The position numbers were made by a program, and so were the translations under genes. Of a stretch of DNA of 33,729 bases, positions 24,390 to 32,574 are shown piece after piece. The notes below the pieces were generated by a model. That model saw nothing but the letters and a program-made list of their open reading frames with translations, had not been told where the DNA came from and ran no database searches. Origin of the DNA: Fluviibacter sp048859965 (lineage in GTDB: Bacteria; Pseudomonadota; Gammaproteobacteria; Burkholderiales; Rhodocyclaceae); the NCBI GenBank assembly GCA_048859965.1, contig JBLIZO010000083.1, forward strand, positions 1-33,729, in the 5' to 3' direction. Numbering within the stretch: the stretch's first letter is position 1; each line of letters opens with the position of its first letter.

Positions 24390-27161
24390 ATGGAAAAGAC
24401 AACTGTCCTCGAATTTGCATCTGAATTGAAGATGCCGGCAGAAGCGCTGCTGGAACAACTGAACAAAGCGGGTGTCAAGAAAGTCACGACCAGTGACACA
24501 TTGACCGCTGCCGATAAAAATGGTCTGCTGGAGTTTCTGCGTGCCTCGCATGGCGAAACCAAGGCTGCCAGCAACCGCGTGACGTTGACACGTAAATCCA
24601 CCTCGGCGATCAAGGCGCAGGACGCGACGGGCAAGACCCGCACCGTCCAGGTTGAAGTGCGTAAAAAGCGGGTGCTCGTGAAACGCGATACCCCGGAAGT
24701 CGTCGAAGCGCCGGTGAAGCCGGAGGTCGTCGCTGCGCCGCTGGAAGCCATTGCGCCTGTCGCTCCGGTGGTTGAAGCACCGGAGCCTGTGGTCATCGAG
24801 CCACCGGTCGTTGAGCTGGTTGTTGAGGCAACGCCTGAGGTGATACCGGAGCCTGTGGTGGAAGTGCCCGCACCGGTTGTTGAAGAAAAGGTTGAGGCGC
24901 CTGTGAAGATGGCTGCCGAAACGGCGCCGGAAAAACCCGCTGAGAAGCCGAAGAAGGTTGCCGTTAAGACCAAGGCCTCCTTCCTGGACGAGAAGGAGCT
25001 CGCAGCCCGTAAGGCCGAAGAAGATCGTTACGCGCAATTGCGCGCCCGTCAGGATCAGGATCGACTGGAGCGTGAGAATCGTGAAAAGGAACTGCAGCGT
25101 CTGCGTGAAGAGGCCGCCGCCAAACAGGCTGCCCTGAAGGTTGCCGAAGAATCCCGTAAAGCCGCCAGCACGGCAGCGCAAACCGCGCCGGATGATCGCC
25201 GTGAAGGCAGTCGAGATGGCAAGGAACGTGAAGACCGTGATGGTCGTCGTGGCGGTGGCAACAAAGCCCCCGGTACTCTCGGCCGCGGTGGTAATCAGGG
25301 TCGTGGTGGCAATGCCTGGAAAATGGGCGGCAAGAAGGGTGACAAACGCCACCAATCATCGTCAGATGAATCCCATGCCTTTAATGCTCCGACCGAGCCG
25401 GTTGTGCGTGAAGTCCATGTGCCGGAAACCATCTCTGTCGCCGATTTGGCACACAAGATGTCGGTGAAAGCCACCGAAGTGATCAAGGCGCTGATGAAGA
25501 TGGGCTCCATGGTGACCATTAACCAGGTGCTTGATCAGGACACGGCCATGATTGTGGTCGAGGAAATGGGGCACAAGGCGATTGCAGCCAAACTGGATGA
25601 TCCGGATGCCTTCCTGGATGATGTTGTCGATCATGTCGATGTCGAAGCGAAGCCGCGTGCACCGGTAGTGACCGTGATGGGTCACGTTGACCACGGCAAG
25701 ACCTCGCTGCTTGACTATATCCGCCGGAGCCGTGTTGCCAGCGGTGAAGCGGGTGGCATTACGCAGCATATTGGCGCTTATCACGTGGAAACTGATCGCG
25801 GTATGATCACCTTCCTGGATACCCCGGGCCACGAAGCCTTTACGGCGATGCGTGCACGCGGTGCCAAGGCAACCGATATCGTGATTCTGGTAGTCGCCGC
25901 AGACGACGGCGTCATGCCGCAAACACGTGAAGCCATTCACCACGCCAAGGCGGCCGGTGTGCCGATCGTCGTAGCGATTACCAAGATTGATAAGCCTGAA
26001 GCTAACCCGGACAAGGTCAAGCAAGAGCTGGTTGCGGAAGAAGTGGTGCCGGAAGAATACGGCGGCGATTCGCCATTCGTGCCGGTGTCGGCCAAGTCCG
26101 GTCAGGGGGTCGACGATCTGCTGGAGCAGGTGCTGCTGCAGGCAGAAGTGCTGGAACTCGCGGCGCCGGTGGAAACCACCGCCAAGGGTCTGATTATTGA
26201 AGCCCGACTCGACAAGGGTCGTGGTGTGGTCGCCACCATGCTGGTGCAACAGGGTACCCTGAACAAGGGCGATGTGCTGCTGGCGGGTTCGGTCTTTGGT
26301 CGCGTGCGCGCCATGCTGGATGAAAACGGTAAGCCGATTGAATCGGCTGGCCCGTCGATCCCGGTAGAAATTCTGGGTCTGTCGGATGTACCGGGCGCTG
26401 GTGAAGATGCCATGGTACTGGCCGACGAGCGCAAGGCGCGTGAAATTGCGCTGTATCGCCAAGGCAAGTTCCGCGAAGTGAAGCTGGCACGCCAGCAGGC
26501 GAACAAGCTGGAATCGATGATGGAGCAGATGACGGCGGAAGGCGAAGTTAAAACGCTGCCGCTCATCATCAAGGCCGACGTTCAGGGCTCGCAAGAGGCG
26601 CTGGTGCAATCGCTGGTCAAGTTGTCGACCGACGAAGTGCGCGTCAACGTCATTCACTCGGCCGTGGGGGGTATTACCGAAAGCGACGTCAACCTGGCAT
26701 CAGCCTCCAAGGCGGTGATCATTGGCTTCAACGTTCGTGCGGATGCCAACACCCGCAAGATCGCCGAAGGTATGGATGTTGATATCCGTTACTACAACGT
26801 GATTTACGACGCCGTTGATGAAGTGAAGGCTGCACTGTCTGGCATGCTGTCGCCGGAGCGCAAAGAGCAGACACTGGGTCTGGTCGAAATCCGCGAAATC
26901 TTCCGTGTGCCGAAGATCGGTGCCGTGGCCGGTTGTATGGTGCTGGAAGGTATCGTCAAGCGTCAGTGCCGTGTCCGCCTGCTGCGCGACAACATCGTAC
27001 TGCACGACGGCGAACTTGACTCGCTGCGTCGCTTCAAGGATGACGTCAAGGAAGTCCGCGAAGGTTTCGAGTGTGGTCTCTCGCTCAAGAACTTTAATGA
27101 CATCCAGGTGGGCGACAAGCTGGAAGCCTACGAAATTCTGGAAGTGGCACGGACGCTGTAA
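24390..27161 (+). CDS. infB: Translation initiation factor IF-2
   Basis: IF-2 is the GTPase that brings initiator tRNA to the 30S subunit. The 923-residue protein has a short N-terminal IF2-N domain (1-55), then a long linker of Val/Pro/Glu-rich and charged coiled-coil parts (about 90-330), including a Gly/Arg-rich stretch. A second IF2-N domain (about 345-395) precedes the G domain. G1 is GHVDHGKT starting at Gly431; GGITQHIGA, DTPGH, TKID and SAKSG follow. G4 has Thr in place of the more usual Asn, an accepted [N/T]KxD variant. Domains II, III and C2 complete the protein. The GGAGGA ribosome site is well placed. Confidence 0.97.
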   Translation: MEKTTVLEFASELKMPAEALLEQLNKAGVKKVTTSDTLTAADKNGLLEFLRASHGETKAASNRVTLTRKSTSAIKAQDATGKTRTVQVEVRKKRVLVKRDTPEVVEAPVKPEVVAAPLEAIAPVAPVVEAPEPVVIEPPVVELVVEATPEVIPEPVVEVPAPVVEEKVEAPVKMAAETAPEKPAEKPKKVAVKTKASFLDEKELAARKAEEDRYAQLRARQDQDRLERENREKELQRLREEAAAKQAALKVAEESRKAASTAAQTAPDDRREGSRDGKEREDRDGRRGGGNKAPGTLGRGGNQGRGGNAWKMGGKKGDKRHQSSSDESHAFNAPTEPVVREVHVPETISVADLAHKMSVKATEVIKALMKMGSMVTINQVLDQDTAMIVVEEMGHKAIAAKLDDPDAFLDDVVDHVDVEAKPRAPVVTVMGHVDHGKTSLLDYIRRSRVASGEAGGITQHIGAYHVETDRGMITFLDTPGHEAFTAMRARGAKATDIVILVVAADDGVMPQTREAIHHAKAAGVPIVVAITKIDKPEANPDKVKQELVAEEVVPEEYGGDSPFVPVSAKSGQGVDDLLEQVLLQAEVLELAAPVETTAKGLIIEARLDKGRGVVATMLVQQGTLNKGDVLLAGSVFGRVRAMLDENGKPIESAGPSIPVEILGLSDVPGAGEDAMVLADERKAREIALYRQGKFREVKLARQQANKLESMMEQMTAEGEVKTLPLIIKADVQGSQEALVQSLVKLSTDEVRVNVIHSAVGGITESDVNLASASKAVIIGFNVRADANTRKIAEGMDVDIRYYNVIYDAVDEVKAALSGMLSPERKEQTLGLVEIREIFRVPKIGAVAGCMVLEGIVKRQCRVRLLRDNIVLHDGELDSLRRFKDDVKEVREGFECGLSLKNFNDIQVGDKLEAYEILEVARTL

Positions 27162-27163
27162 GC

Positions 27164-27577
27164 ATGAAGCGCGGCCCACAACGCGGTTTCGCTCGGACGG
27201 ATCGGGTAGCGGAGCAAATCCGCCGCGATCTTTCCGAGCTGATCCGCTCGGAAATTCGTGATCCGCGTGTTCAACAGGTCTCGTTGACTGCCGTTGAAGT
27301 GACGCCGGATTATGCGCATGCCAAAGTGTTCTATACCGCGCTCGTCGCAGAAAGCGAGCGAGATGCGCTGGCGCAGGGCCTCAAGCGGGCTTCGGGGTTT
27401 CTGCGCCACGAACTGTCACGTTTGCTCATGTTGCGTACGGTTCCGGAGCTGCATTTCGTCTATGACACCTCGGTGGAGCGGGGTATTTCGCTTTCGTCAT
27501 TGATCGATAGCGCCGTGGCGCGTACGGCAGATGATGCCAAGGATGAAGCTGCTGACGAACAGCCCATCAAGGATTGA
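27164..27577 (+). CDS. rbfA: Ribosome-binding factor A
   Basis: RbfA binds immature 30S subunits near 16S helix 1 and aids late assembly and cold adaptation. The 137-residue KH-type protein has RTDRVAEQIRRDLSELIRSEIRDPRVQ, VTPDYAHAKVFYT, and RLLMLRTVPELHFVYDTSVERG, all standard. The C-terminal tail (AKDEAADEQ) is acidic. ATG lies 2 bases after the infB stop. The 3' end overlaps the longest possible truB frame, but the more likely truB start comes after the rbfA stop. Confidence 0.95.
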   Translation: MKRGPQRGFARTDRVAEQIRRDLSELIRSEIRDPRVQQVSLTAVEVTPDYAHAKVFYTALVAESERDALAQGLKRASGFLRHELSRLLMLRTVPELHFVYDTSVERGISLSSLIDSAVARTADDAKDEAADEQPIKD

Positions 27578-27596
27578 TTTGTCGTTGGAGGCGTTG

Positions 27597-28595
27597 TTGC
27601 ATCAGCAGCCAGTGATTCCGCGCCCGGTGCAATGGCGCGCCCTGGATGGCGTCGTATTACTCGATAAGCCGCTCGGCCTGACGTCTAACCAGGCGCTACA
27701 GGCCGTGCGTCGCCTTTTCGGGGCGAGCAAGGGTGGGCATACCGGTACACTGGACCCGTTCGCCACCGGCGTGCTTCCGCTGTGCCTGGGGGAGGCCACC
27801 AAGTTTTCTGCTGATCTGCTGAATGCCGACAAATACTATGTGGCCTCAGTATGCTTTGGTGCGCGCACTGATACGGGGGACCTGACGGGTACCATTGTTG
27901 AAACTACAGATAACCTGCCCAGCGTCGGCGCCATCGAAGAGGTTTTAGCCCGATTCGACGGGGAATCTGAGCAGATTCCGCCCATGTATTCCGCGCTCAA
28001 GCGTGATGGTCAGCCGCTCTATAAACTGGCGCGTGCCGGTATTGAAGTCGAGCGCCAGCCTCGCAAAATTTATTTGAGCGAACTCGGCTGGTCGAATGTC
28101 GTCCTCAACGATCAGGGAGGGGTGATCACTGCCGAGTTGTCGGTGCGCTGTAGTAAAGGCACCTATATCCGAACGCTGGCCGAAGATCTCGCGCGCGCCG
28201 TCGGCAGTCAGGCGCATCTGATCGCACTGCGCCGTACGCAGGTGGGTGAGGTATCACTCAACGGCTGTAAATCATTGGAACAGCTCGTGGCAGAAGCGAT
28301 CGCCATGAATCCCGAACCGTCCTGTATTCCAACGGCGTCACTTTGCGATGCGGGCTTGCTGCAATCGGCTGATTTTCTGGTGCAGAATCTGCAACGCTTG
28401 GATATCACGGCGCGTCAGGCAGTACTTTGTCGTCATGGCAATCCCTTCCGCCCGGAGACGGGCCAGGTATTACCTGAAGGTACCGCACTCCGCTTTTATC
28501 TCGATGGCCGCTTCATCGGGGTGGGGCAGGTGGCTTCCGACGGAAAAGATCTGAAAATTCAGCCAGTTCGTTTGGTTTCCACAGAGAATTCCTGA
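27597..28595 (+). CDS. truB: TruB, tRNA pseudouridine(55) synthase
   Basis: TruB makes pseudouridine 55 in the T-loop of tRNAs. The conserved domain starts at DGVVLLDKPLGLTSNQAL; the catalytic aspartate is Asp53 in GHTGTLDPFATG, and YSALKRDGQPLYKLAR, CSKGTYIRTLAEDLA and a C-terminal PUA-like part follow. Start choice: GGAGG (27587-27591) lies 5 bases before TTG 27597, giving 332 residues; no ribosome site precedes the in-frame ATGs at 27531-27543, which would add up to 22 residues unlike other TruB proteins and overlap rbfA. The TTG is preferred but not certain. The rpsO promoter overlaps the gene's 3' end. Confidence 0.93.
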   Translation: MHQQPVIPRPVQWRALDGVVLLDKPLGLTSNQALQAVRRLFGASKGGHTGTLDPFATGVLPLCLGEATKFSADLLNADKYYVASVCFGARTDTGDLTGTIVETTDNLPSVGAIEEVLARFDGESEQIPPMYSALKRDGQPLYKLARAGIEVERQPRKIYLSELGWSNVVLNDQGGVITAELSVRCSKGTYIRTLAEDLARAVGSQAHLIALRRTQVGEVSLNGCKSLEQLVAEAIAMNPEPSCIPTASLCDAGLLQSADFLVQNLQRLDITARQAVLCRHGNPFRPETGQVLPEGTALRFYLDGRFIGVGQVASDGKDLKIQPVRLVSTENS

Positions 28596-28601
28596 TATAA
28601 T
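28572..28601 (+). promoter_or_regulatory. rpsO promoter
   Basis: TTGGTT (28572-28577) and a perfect TATAAT (28596-28601) are spaced by 18 bases, overlapping the truB stop. The start of transcription would be near 28608, leaving about 104 bases of leader. Confidence 0.6.
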
Positions 28602-28609
28602 TTTTGTTT

Positions 28610-28711
28610 AGCCCGCAGCCAACCCGGTTGCGGATCCAACCCCACACAGGGGGAACCTGGATGTCGCTCTCTCAAACTGGGGCACATCTGTCACTTAAAG
28701 GAAAGTTTGAC
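28610..28711 (+). promoter_or_regulatory. rpsO leader with two hairpins, candidate S15 autoregulatory site
   Basis: Hairpin one pairs CCGC (28613-28616) with GCGG (28630-28633) and AAC (28621-28623) with GTT (28627-28629), with a bulge AGCC. Hairpin two pairs ATCCA (28634-28638) with TGGAT (28658-28662) and CCCC with GGGG inside. In E. coli and several other bacteria S15 represses its own mRNA by binding leader structures, which vary between lineages. Function here is inferred. Confidence 0.4.
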
Positions 28712-28981
28712 ATGACGCTCAATGCTCAAGGCAAAGCCGCCATCGTTGCTGATTTTCAGCGCACTCAGGGCGACACCGGTTCGTCGGAAGTCCAGATTGC
28801 ACTGCTGACTGCACGCATCAACGATCTGACCCCGCACTTCAAAGAACACAAGAAGGATCATCACTCGCGCCGCGGTCTGCTGCGCATGGTGAGCCGTCGT
28901 CGTAAGCTGCTGGACTATCTGAAGCGCACCAACCTCGACGGTTATCGTGCACTGATTGGTCGTCTGGGTCTGCGTAAGTAA
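28712..28981 (+). CDS. rpsO: 30S ribosomal protein S15
   Basis: S15 binds the 16S central domain early in assembly. The 89-residue length is exact for the family. Motifs include GDTGSSEVQIALLTARINDLTPHFKEHKKDHHSRRGLL and SRRRKLLDYLKR, ending in IGRLGLRK. ATG 28712 has the AAAGGA ribosome site about 10 bases upstream; the frame is open further left, but that part is the leader. It has its own promoter and a strong terminator and is followed by pnp, the order known across proteobacteria. Confidence 0.98.
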   Translation: MTLNAQGKAAIVADFQRTQGDTGSSEVQIALLTARINDLTPHFKEHKKDHHSRRGLLRMVSRRRKLLDYLKRTNLDGYRALIGRLGLRK

Positions 28982-29004
28982 TTACGTGATCATTGTTTGA
29001 GCAT

Positions 29005-29041
29005 AACGGGCGTTCTCAGGAGAGGGCGCCCGTTTTGTTTT
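29005..29041 (+). terminator. Intrinsic terminator after rpsO
   Basis: AACGGGCG (29005-29012) pairs with CGCCCGTT (29027-29034), with a further partly paired inner part, followed by TTTGTTTTTG. In E. coli the comparable rpsO terminator is leaky and lets pnp be read; the same may hold because no clear pnp promoter is seen. Confidence 0.85.
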
Positions 29042-29049
29042 TGCTGTAG

Positions 29050-29116
29050 TCGTTGTTGATCGTTGTCTGATTGTTATTTGATTGTTATTTGATTGTTGTG
29101 TTGTTGATTGTTGAGA
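29050..29116 (+). repeat. GATTGTT direct repeats in the pnp leader
   Basis: GATTGTTATTT occurs twice in perfect tandem (29069-29079, 29080-29090), followed by GATTGTT at 29091 and 29106, and looser TTGTTGATCGTTG copies before. The stretch is almost free of C, so its RNA is U/G-rich and unstructured. It lies between the rpsO terminator and the pnp ribosome site (GAGAGGAAG). No convincing promoter is seen within it. Confidence 0.75.
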
Positions 29117-29129
29117 GGAAGAGAAATCA

Positions 29130-31250
29130 ATGAGTCTATTTGAAATTGCACGTGAAAGTATTCAATACGGTGCTCACACCCTGACCCTGGAAACCGGCCA
29201 CGTAGCCCGTCAAGCCAGCGGTTCGGTGATGGTCACCTATGATGACACCGTCGTTCTGGTGACCGTGGTTGGTGCCAAGAAGGCGAAGCCAGGCCAGGAC
29301 TTTTTCCCGCTGACCGTCGATTACGTTGAAAAGACCTACGCTGCCGGCAAGATCCCGGGGGGCTTCTTCAAGCGCGAAGGCCGCCCTTCGGAAAAAGAAA
29401 CGCTGACTTCGCGTCTGATCGACCGTCCGCTGCGTCCGCTGTTCCCGGAAGGCTTCTACAACGAAGTCCAGATCGTTGCTACCGTCATGTCGATCAACCC
29501 GGAAGTGGATTCGGATATTCCTGCACTGATCGGTGCTTCGGCTGCCCTGGCCCTGTCGGGTATTCCGTTCAACGGCCCGGTGGGCGCTGCCCGCGTGGGT
29601 TACATCGATGGCCAGTACGTCATCAACCCGACGTCTTCGCAAATGAAGACCTCGCAAATGGATCTGATCGTTTCGGGTACCGAAGCCGCTGTGCTGATGG
29701 TTGAATCTGAAGCCCAGATGCTGCCGGAAGATGTCATGCTGGGTGGCGTGGTGTTCGGTCACGAACAACAACAGGCTGTGATCCAGATGATCAACCGCCT
29801 GGTTGAAGCCGCCGGTAAGCCGGAATGGGATTGGCAGCCCGCACCGAAGGACGAAGTCCTCATCGGTATGGTGTCGGATTTCGCCAAGCCGCGTCTGGAA
29901 GCTGCTTATAACGAAACCAGCAAACAGGTTCGTAGCCAGAATCTGAAGACCATCTACGCTGATACCGAAGCCCAGTTCGCCAATGGCGAAAACGCCAACG
30001 GTACACCGGTTGATGCCAACACCATCGGCAACATCCTGTTTGATCTGGAAGCCGGTATCGTTCGTGGCCGTATCCTGGCCGGCGAACCACGTATCGATGG
30101 TCGCGACACCCGCACCGTTCGTCCGATCGAAATCAGCAACGGCGTTCTGCCGCGCACCCATGGTTCGGCACTGTTCACCCGTGGCGAAACCCAGGCACTG
30201 GTTGTTGCCACGCTGGGTACTGGTCGCGACGAGCAGATCATCGATGCACTGATGGGCGAGTACAAAGACCGCTTCCTGTTCCATTACAACATGCCGCCGT
30301 ACGCCACTGGCGAATGCGGCCGCATGGGCGGCACCAAGCGCCGTGAACTGGGTCACGGCCGTCTGGCCAAGCGTGCCCTGGTGCCGGTGCTGCCGTCGCC
30401 GGAAGAGTTCAGCTACACCATGCGTGTGGTTTCGGAAATCACCGAATCGAACGGTTCGTCGTCGATGGCGTCGGTCTGTGGCGGCTGCCTGTCGCTGATG
30501 GACGCCGGTGTACCGCTGAAGGATCACGTGGCCGGTATCGCCATGGGCCTAATCAAAGACGGCGGCCGTTTTGCCGTGCTGACCGACATCCTGGGTGACG
30601 AAGATCACCTCGGCGATATGGACTTCAAGGTCGCCGGTACTGAAAACGGTATCACCGCACTGCAGATGGACATCAAGATCCAGGGCATCACCAAGGAAAT
30701 CATGCAGGTGGCACTGGCCCAGGCCCGTGAAGCCCGTCTGCACATCCTCGGCCTGATGAAGGGCGCGATGGGCGAAGCCCGTACGGAAGTCTCGACGTTC
30801 GCACCGCGTCTGTACACCATGAAGATCAACCCTGAGAAGATCCGTGATGTGATCGGTAAGGGCGGCGCTGTGATTCGTGCGCTGACCGAAGAAACCGGTA
30901 CCACCATCGACATCCAGGACGACGGTACGATCACCATCGCCTCGACCAGTGGCGAAGCCGCTGAGCTGGCCCGTGCCCGTATCCAGGCCATTACGGCTGA
31001 AGCCGAAGTCGGCGCCATCTACGAAGGCACCGTGCTGAAGCTGCTGGACTTTGGCGCCATCGTTAACGTCCTGCCGGGTAAAGATGGTCTGCTGCACATC
31101 TCGCAAATCGCCAACGAGCGTGTCGAGAAGGTGTCGGACTACCTGCAAGAAGGCCAGGTCGTTCGCGTTAAGGTTCTGGAAACCGATGACCGCGGTCGTA
31201 TCAAGCTGTCGATGAAGGCCTTGCTGGACGCAGGACCACCCGCAGCCTAA
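29130..31250 (+). CDS. pnp: Polyribonucleotide nucleotidyltransferase (PNPase)
   Basis: PNPase degrades RNA from the 3' end with phosphate, often in the degradosome. The 706 residues include two RNase PH domains. The first has RLIDRPLRPLFPEGF; the second has FTRGETQALV, GSSSMASVCGG and the acidic DILGDEDHLGDMDFK that holds phosphorolysis residues. A KH domain (IRDVIGKGGAVIRALTEETG, about 560-580) and an S1 domain (YEGTVLKLLDFGAIVNVLPGKDGLLHISQI) follow. The ribosome site GAGAGGAAG precedes the ATG. Codon use is strongly biased, fitting high expression. The UG-repeat leader replaces the stem-loop known in E. coli. Confidence 0.98.
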   Translation: MSLFEIARESIQYGAHTLTLETGHVARQASGSVMVTYDDTVVLVTVVGAKKAKPGQDFFPLTVDYVEKTYAAGKIPGGFFKREGRPSEKETLTSRLIDRPLRPLFPEGFYNEVQIVATVMSINPEVDSDIPALIGASAALALSGIPFNGPVGAARVGYIDGQYVINPTSSQMKTSQMDLIVSGTEAAVLMVESEAQMLPEDVMLGGVVFGHEQQQAVIQMINRLVEAAGKPEWDWQPAPKDEVLIGMVSDFAKPRLEAAYNETSKQVRSQNLKTIYADTEAQFANGENANGTPVDANTIGNILFDLEAGIVRGRILAGEPRIDGRDTRTVRPIEISNGVLPRTHGSALFTRGETQALVVATLGTGRDEQIIDALMGEYKDRFLFHYNMPPYATGECGRMGGTKRRELGHGRLAKRALVPVLPSPEEFSYTMRVVSEITESNGSSSMASVCGGCLSLMDAGVPLKDHVAGIAMGLIKDGGRFAVLTDILGDEDHLGDMDFKVAGTENGITALQMDIKIQGITKEIMQVALAQAREARLHILGLMKGAMGEARTEVSTFAPRLYTMKINPEKIRDVIGKGGAVIRALTEETGTTIDIQDDGTITIASTSGEAAELARARIQAITAEAEVGAIYEGTVLKLLDFGAIVNVLPGKDGLLHISQIANERVEKVSDYLQEGQVVRVKVLETDDRGRIKLSMKALLDAGPPAA

Positions 31251-31306
31251 GAGGCGTACAGGGAAGGGTGGTCGAGTTTGTTTTAACCACCCAACCTGCA
31301 GTAACA

Positions 31307-31334
31307 AAAAAGGCCAGTCGTTGACTGGCCTTTT
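31307..31334. terminator. Bidirectional terminator between pnp and the DksA-like gene
   Basis: AAAAGGCCAGTC (31308-31319) pairs perfectly with GACTGGCCTTTT (31323-31334) across a GTT loop. The A and T flanks let it serve both converging genes. A second hairpin, GGGTGGT (31266-31272) with ACCACCC (31286-31292), lies just before it on the pnp side. Confidence 0.9.
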
Positions 31335-31353
31335 GCATTGGCACGGTGTCTGA

Positions 31354-32154
31354 TTACTTGGCGACTTGCTTTTCGCGCAACTCTTCCAGCGTTTTGCAAT
31401 CGATGCACAGCGTCGCGGTCGGGCGGGCTTCCAGACGCTTGATGCCGATCTCGATGCCGCACTTATCGCAATAGCCGTAATCATCCGCCTTGATGCGATC
31501 AAGTGTTTCTTCAATCTTCTTAATCAGCTTGCGCTCACGATCGCGGTTGCGTAACTCCAGTGCCATATCCGTTTCCTGGCTGGCCCGGTCATTCGGGTCG
31601 GCAAACACGGTTTGCTCGTCCTGCATGGTATGAACTGTGCGCTCGATATCAGCCATGAGTTCATTTTTCAGGCGGCTCAGGATTTCAGCAAAGTGTGCAA
31701 GCTGTTCCTTGCCCATGTAGATTTCGCCTTTTTTGGCGACATAGGGCTTGAAATTGGCGGCGTTCGGTGTGGATTGAGATGCAGACTTCACGGGGGCTTT
31801 GATCGCTTTAGAAGAGGTTACGGGTGCTTTCGCTGGCGTGGACTTGGCCGCGGGCTTGGCAGTGGTGGTTTTGGTGATGGGTTTGGCGGCAACAACCTTC
31901 GTGGTTTGTTTTACAACAACCTTTGTAGGCGCAGTGGCCGATTTCTTTGCGGCCGCTACTTTAACAGGAGTTTTTGCAGCCGTCTTGACTGTTTTTGCGG
32001 GTGTCTTGGCAGCGGTTTTAGTTGCGGGTTTCGTCGTGGTTTTCACCGGCTTGACAGGTACTTTGGCCTTGGCTTTCGCGGGGGCTTTGGCCGACGCCTT
32101 GGTAGGAGTCTTTACAGCCTTGGGTGCAGCCTTCTTGGTTTTGGTGGTTGCCAT
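31354..32154 (-). CDS. dksA: DksA RNA polymerase-binding factor with a long histone H1-like N-terminal extension
   Basis: DksA enters the RNA polymerase secondary channel and, with ppGpp, controls rRNA and amino-acid promoters. Residues about 145-266 match E. coli DksA closely: EIYMGKEQLAHFAEIL, the coiled-coil tip DPNDRAS (Asp186, Asp189, Ala191 kept), LELRNRDRERKLIKKIEETL, and the zinc finger Cys229-Cys232-Cys250-Cys253. The first about 140 residues are instead a basic, low-complexity Lys/Ala/Pro/Thr tail of KTPAK- and KAP-like units, like histone H1 or AlgP tails. E. coli DksA has only 151 residues. AGGAAGG precedes the ATG, which supports the long start. Whether it is the main DksA or a paralogue cannot be told from one window. 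Confidence 0.93.
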   Translation of the reverse strand: MATTKTKKAAPKAVKTPTKASAKAPAKAKAKVPVKPVKTTTKPATKTAAKTPAKTVKTAAKTPVKVAAAKKSATAPTKVVVKQTTKVVAAKPITKTTTAKPAAKSTPAKAPVTSSKAIKAPVKSASQSTPNAANFKPYVAKKGEIYMGKEQLAHFAEILSRLKNELMADIERTVHTMQDEQTVFADPNDRASQETDMALELRNRDRERKLIKKIEETLDRIKADDYGYCDKCGIEIGIKRLEARPTATLCIDCKTLEELREKQVAK

Positions 32155-32184
32155 AAGCCTTCCTGAAAAGGGAGCCGATCAAAC

Positions 32185-32212
32185 TTTAAATCCTAACACA
32201 ATTATTTCTCAA
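32185..32212 (-). promoter_or_regulatory. Promoter for the DksA-like gene
   Basis: On the minus strand TTGAGA (32212-32207, 5 of 6) and TTTAAA (32190-32185, 4 of 6) are spaced by 16 bases, giving a transcript start about 25 bases before the ATG. Confidence 0.5.
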
Positions 32213-32265
32213 ATTTCTTGACGCAGCGCACCCTGAAAGTCATGTCATGGCATTGTCATTTTGCG

Positions 32266-32292
32266 TTGCAACACAAGGATTTAGCCTATGAT
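32266..32292 (+). promoter_or_regulatory. Candidate promoter for the small gene-selO unit
   Basis: TATGAT (32287-32292, 5 of 6) lies 25 bases before the ATG at 32317. The best -35 is TTGCAA (32266-32271) with a short 15-base spacer. The -10 is reasonable, the -35 poor. Confidence 0.35.
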
Positions 32293-32316
32293 GACGGAAA
32301 CAACCAGGAGCCCACC

Positions 32317-32574
32317 ATGAGTAAAAAACTACGCGTGACCATCGAGCTTGAAATGACTGTCCCTGACGACTGGCAGATCGTTGAAACCGACGACGGTTTT
32401 GGCGTACTCAAGATTGACGACGGCCAATTTCTCGACCTCACCTTTGAACCCATGGTTGCCACCGAACTGGCCGGCGCCTGGTCCAATGACGTCAGCGAAG
32501 ACTTTATGAACGATCTGATCGATATGGTTGATAGCGAATCGGTCGGCTATGAGCTCAAACAGATCCTCAACTAA
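32317..32574 (+). CDS. Small acidic protein of unknown function upstream of selO
   Basis: I do not recognise this 85-residue protein. It begins MSKKLRVTIELEM, then PDDWQIVETDDGFGVLKIDDGQFLDLTFEPM, and ends in a helical, acidic part (SEDFMNDLIDMVDSESVGYELKQIL). It has no Cys, no signal peptide and no membrane segment; the first half looks like beta strands and the second like helices. Support that it is real: an AGGAG ribosome site before the ATG, coding-like codon use to the end, and a 26-base overlap with the selO start, so the two are likely translationally coupled. It may be a soluble partner or a simple conserved orphan. Confidence 0.75.
   Translation: MSKKLRVTIELEMTVPDDWQIVETDDGFGVLKIDDGQFLDLTFEPMVATELAGAWSNDVSEDFMNDLIDMVDSESVGYELKQILN

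Noticed and set aside
25900..25995. IF-2 G4 motif reads TKID, not NKID
   Set aside because: [N/T]KxD is an accepted form of the G4 motif and all other GTPase motifs are intact, so it is not a defect.
29136..30527. Minus-strand open frame of about 460 codons opposite pnp
   Set aside because: A shadow of strongly codon-biased pnp; no independent support.
31612..32166. Plus-strand Gly/Phe/Arg-rich open frame opposite the DksA-like gene
   Set aside because: The repeats come from the complementary strand of the Lys/Ala/Pro tail; the minus-strand gene has clear DksA motifs.
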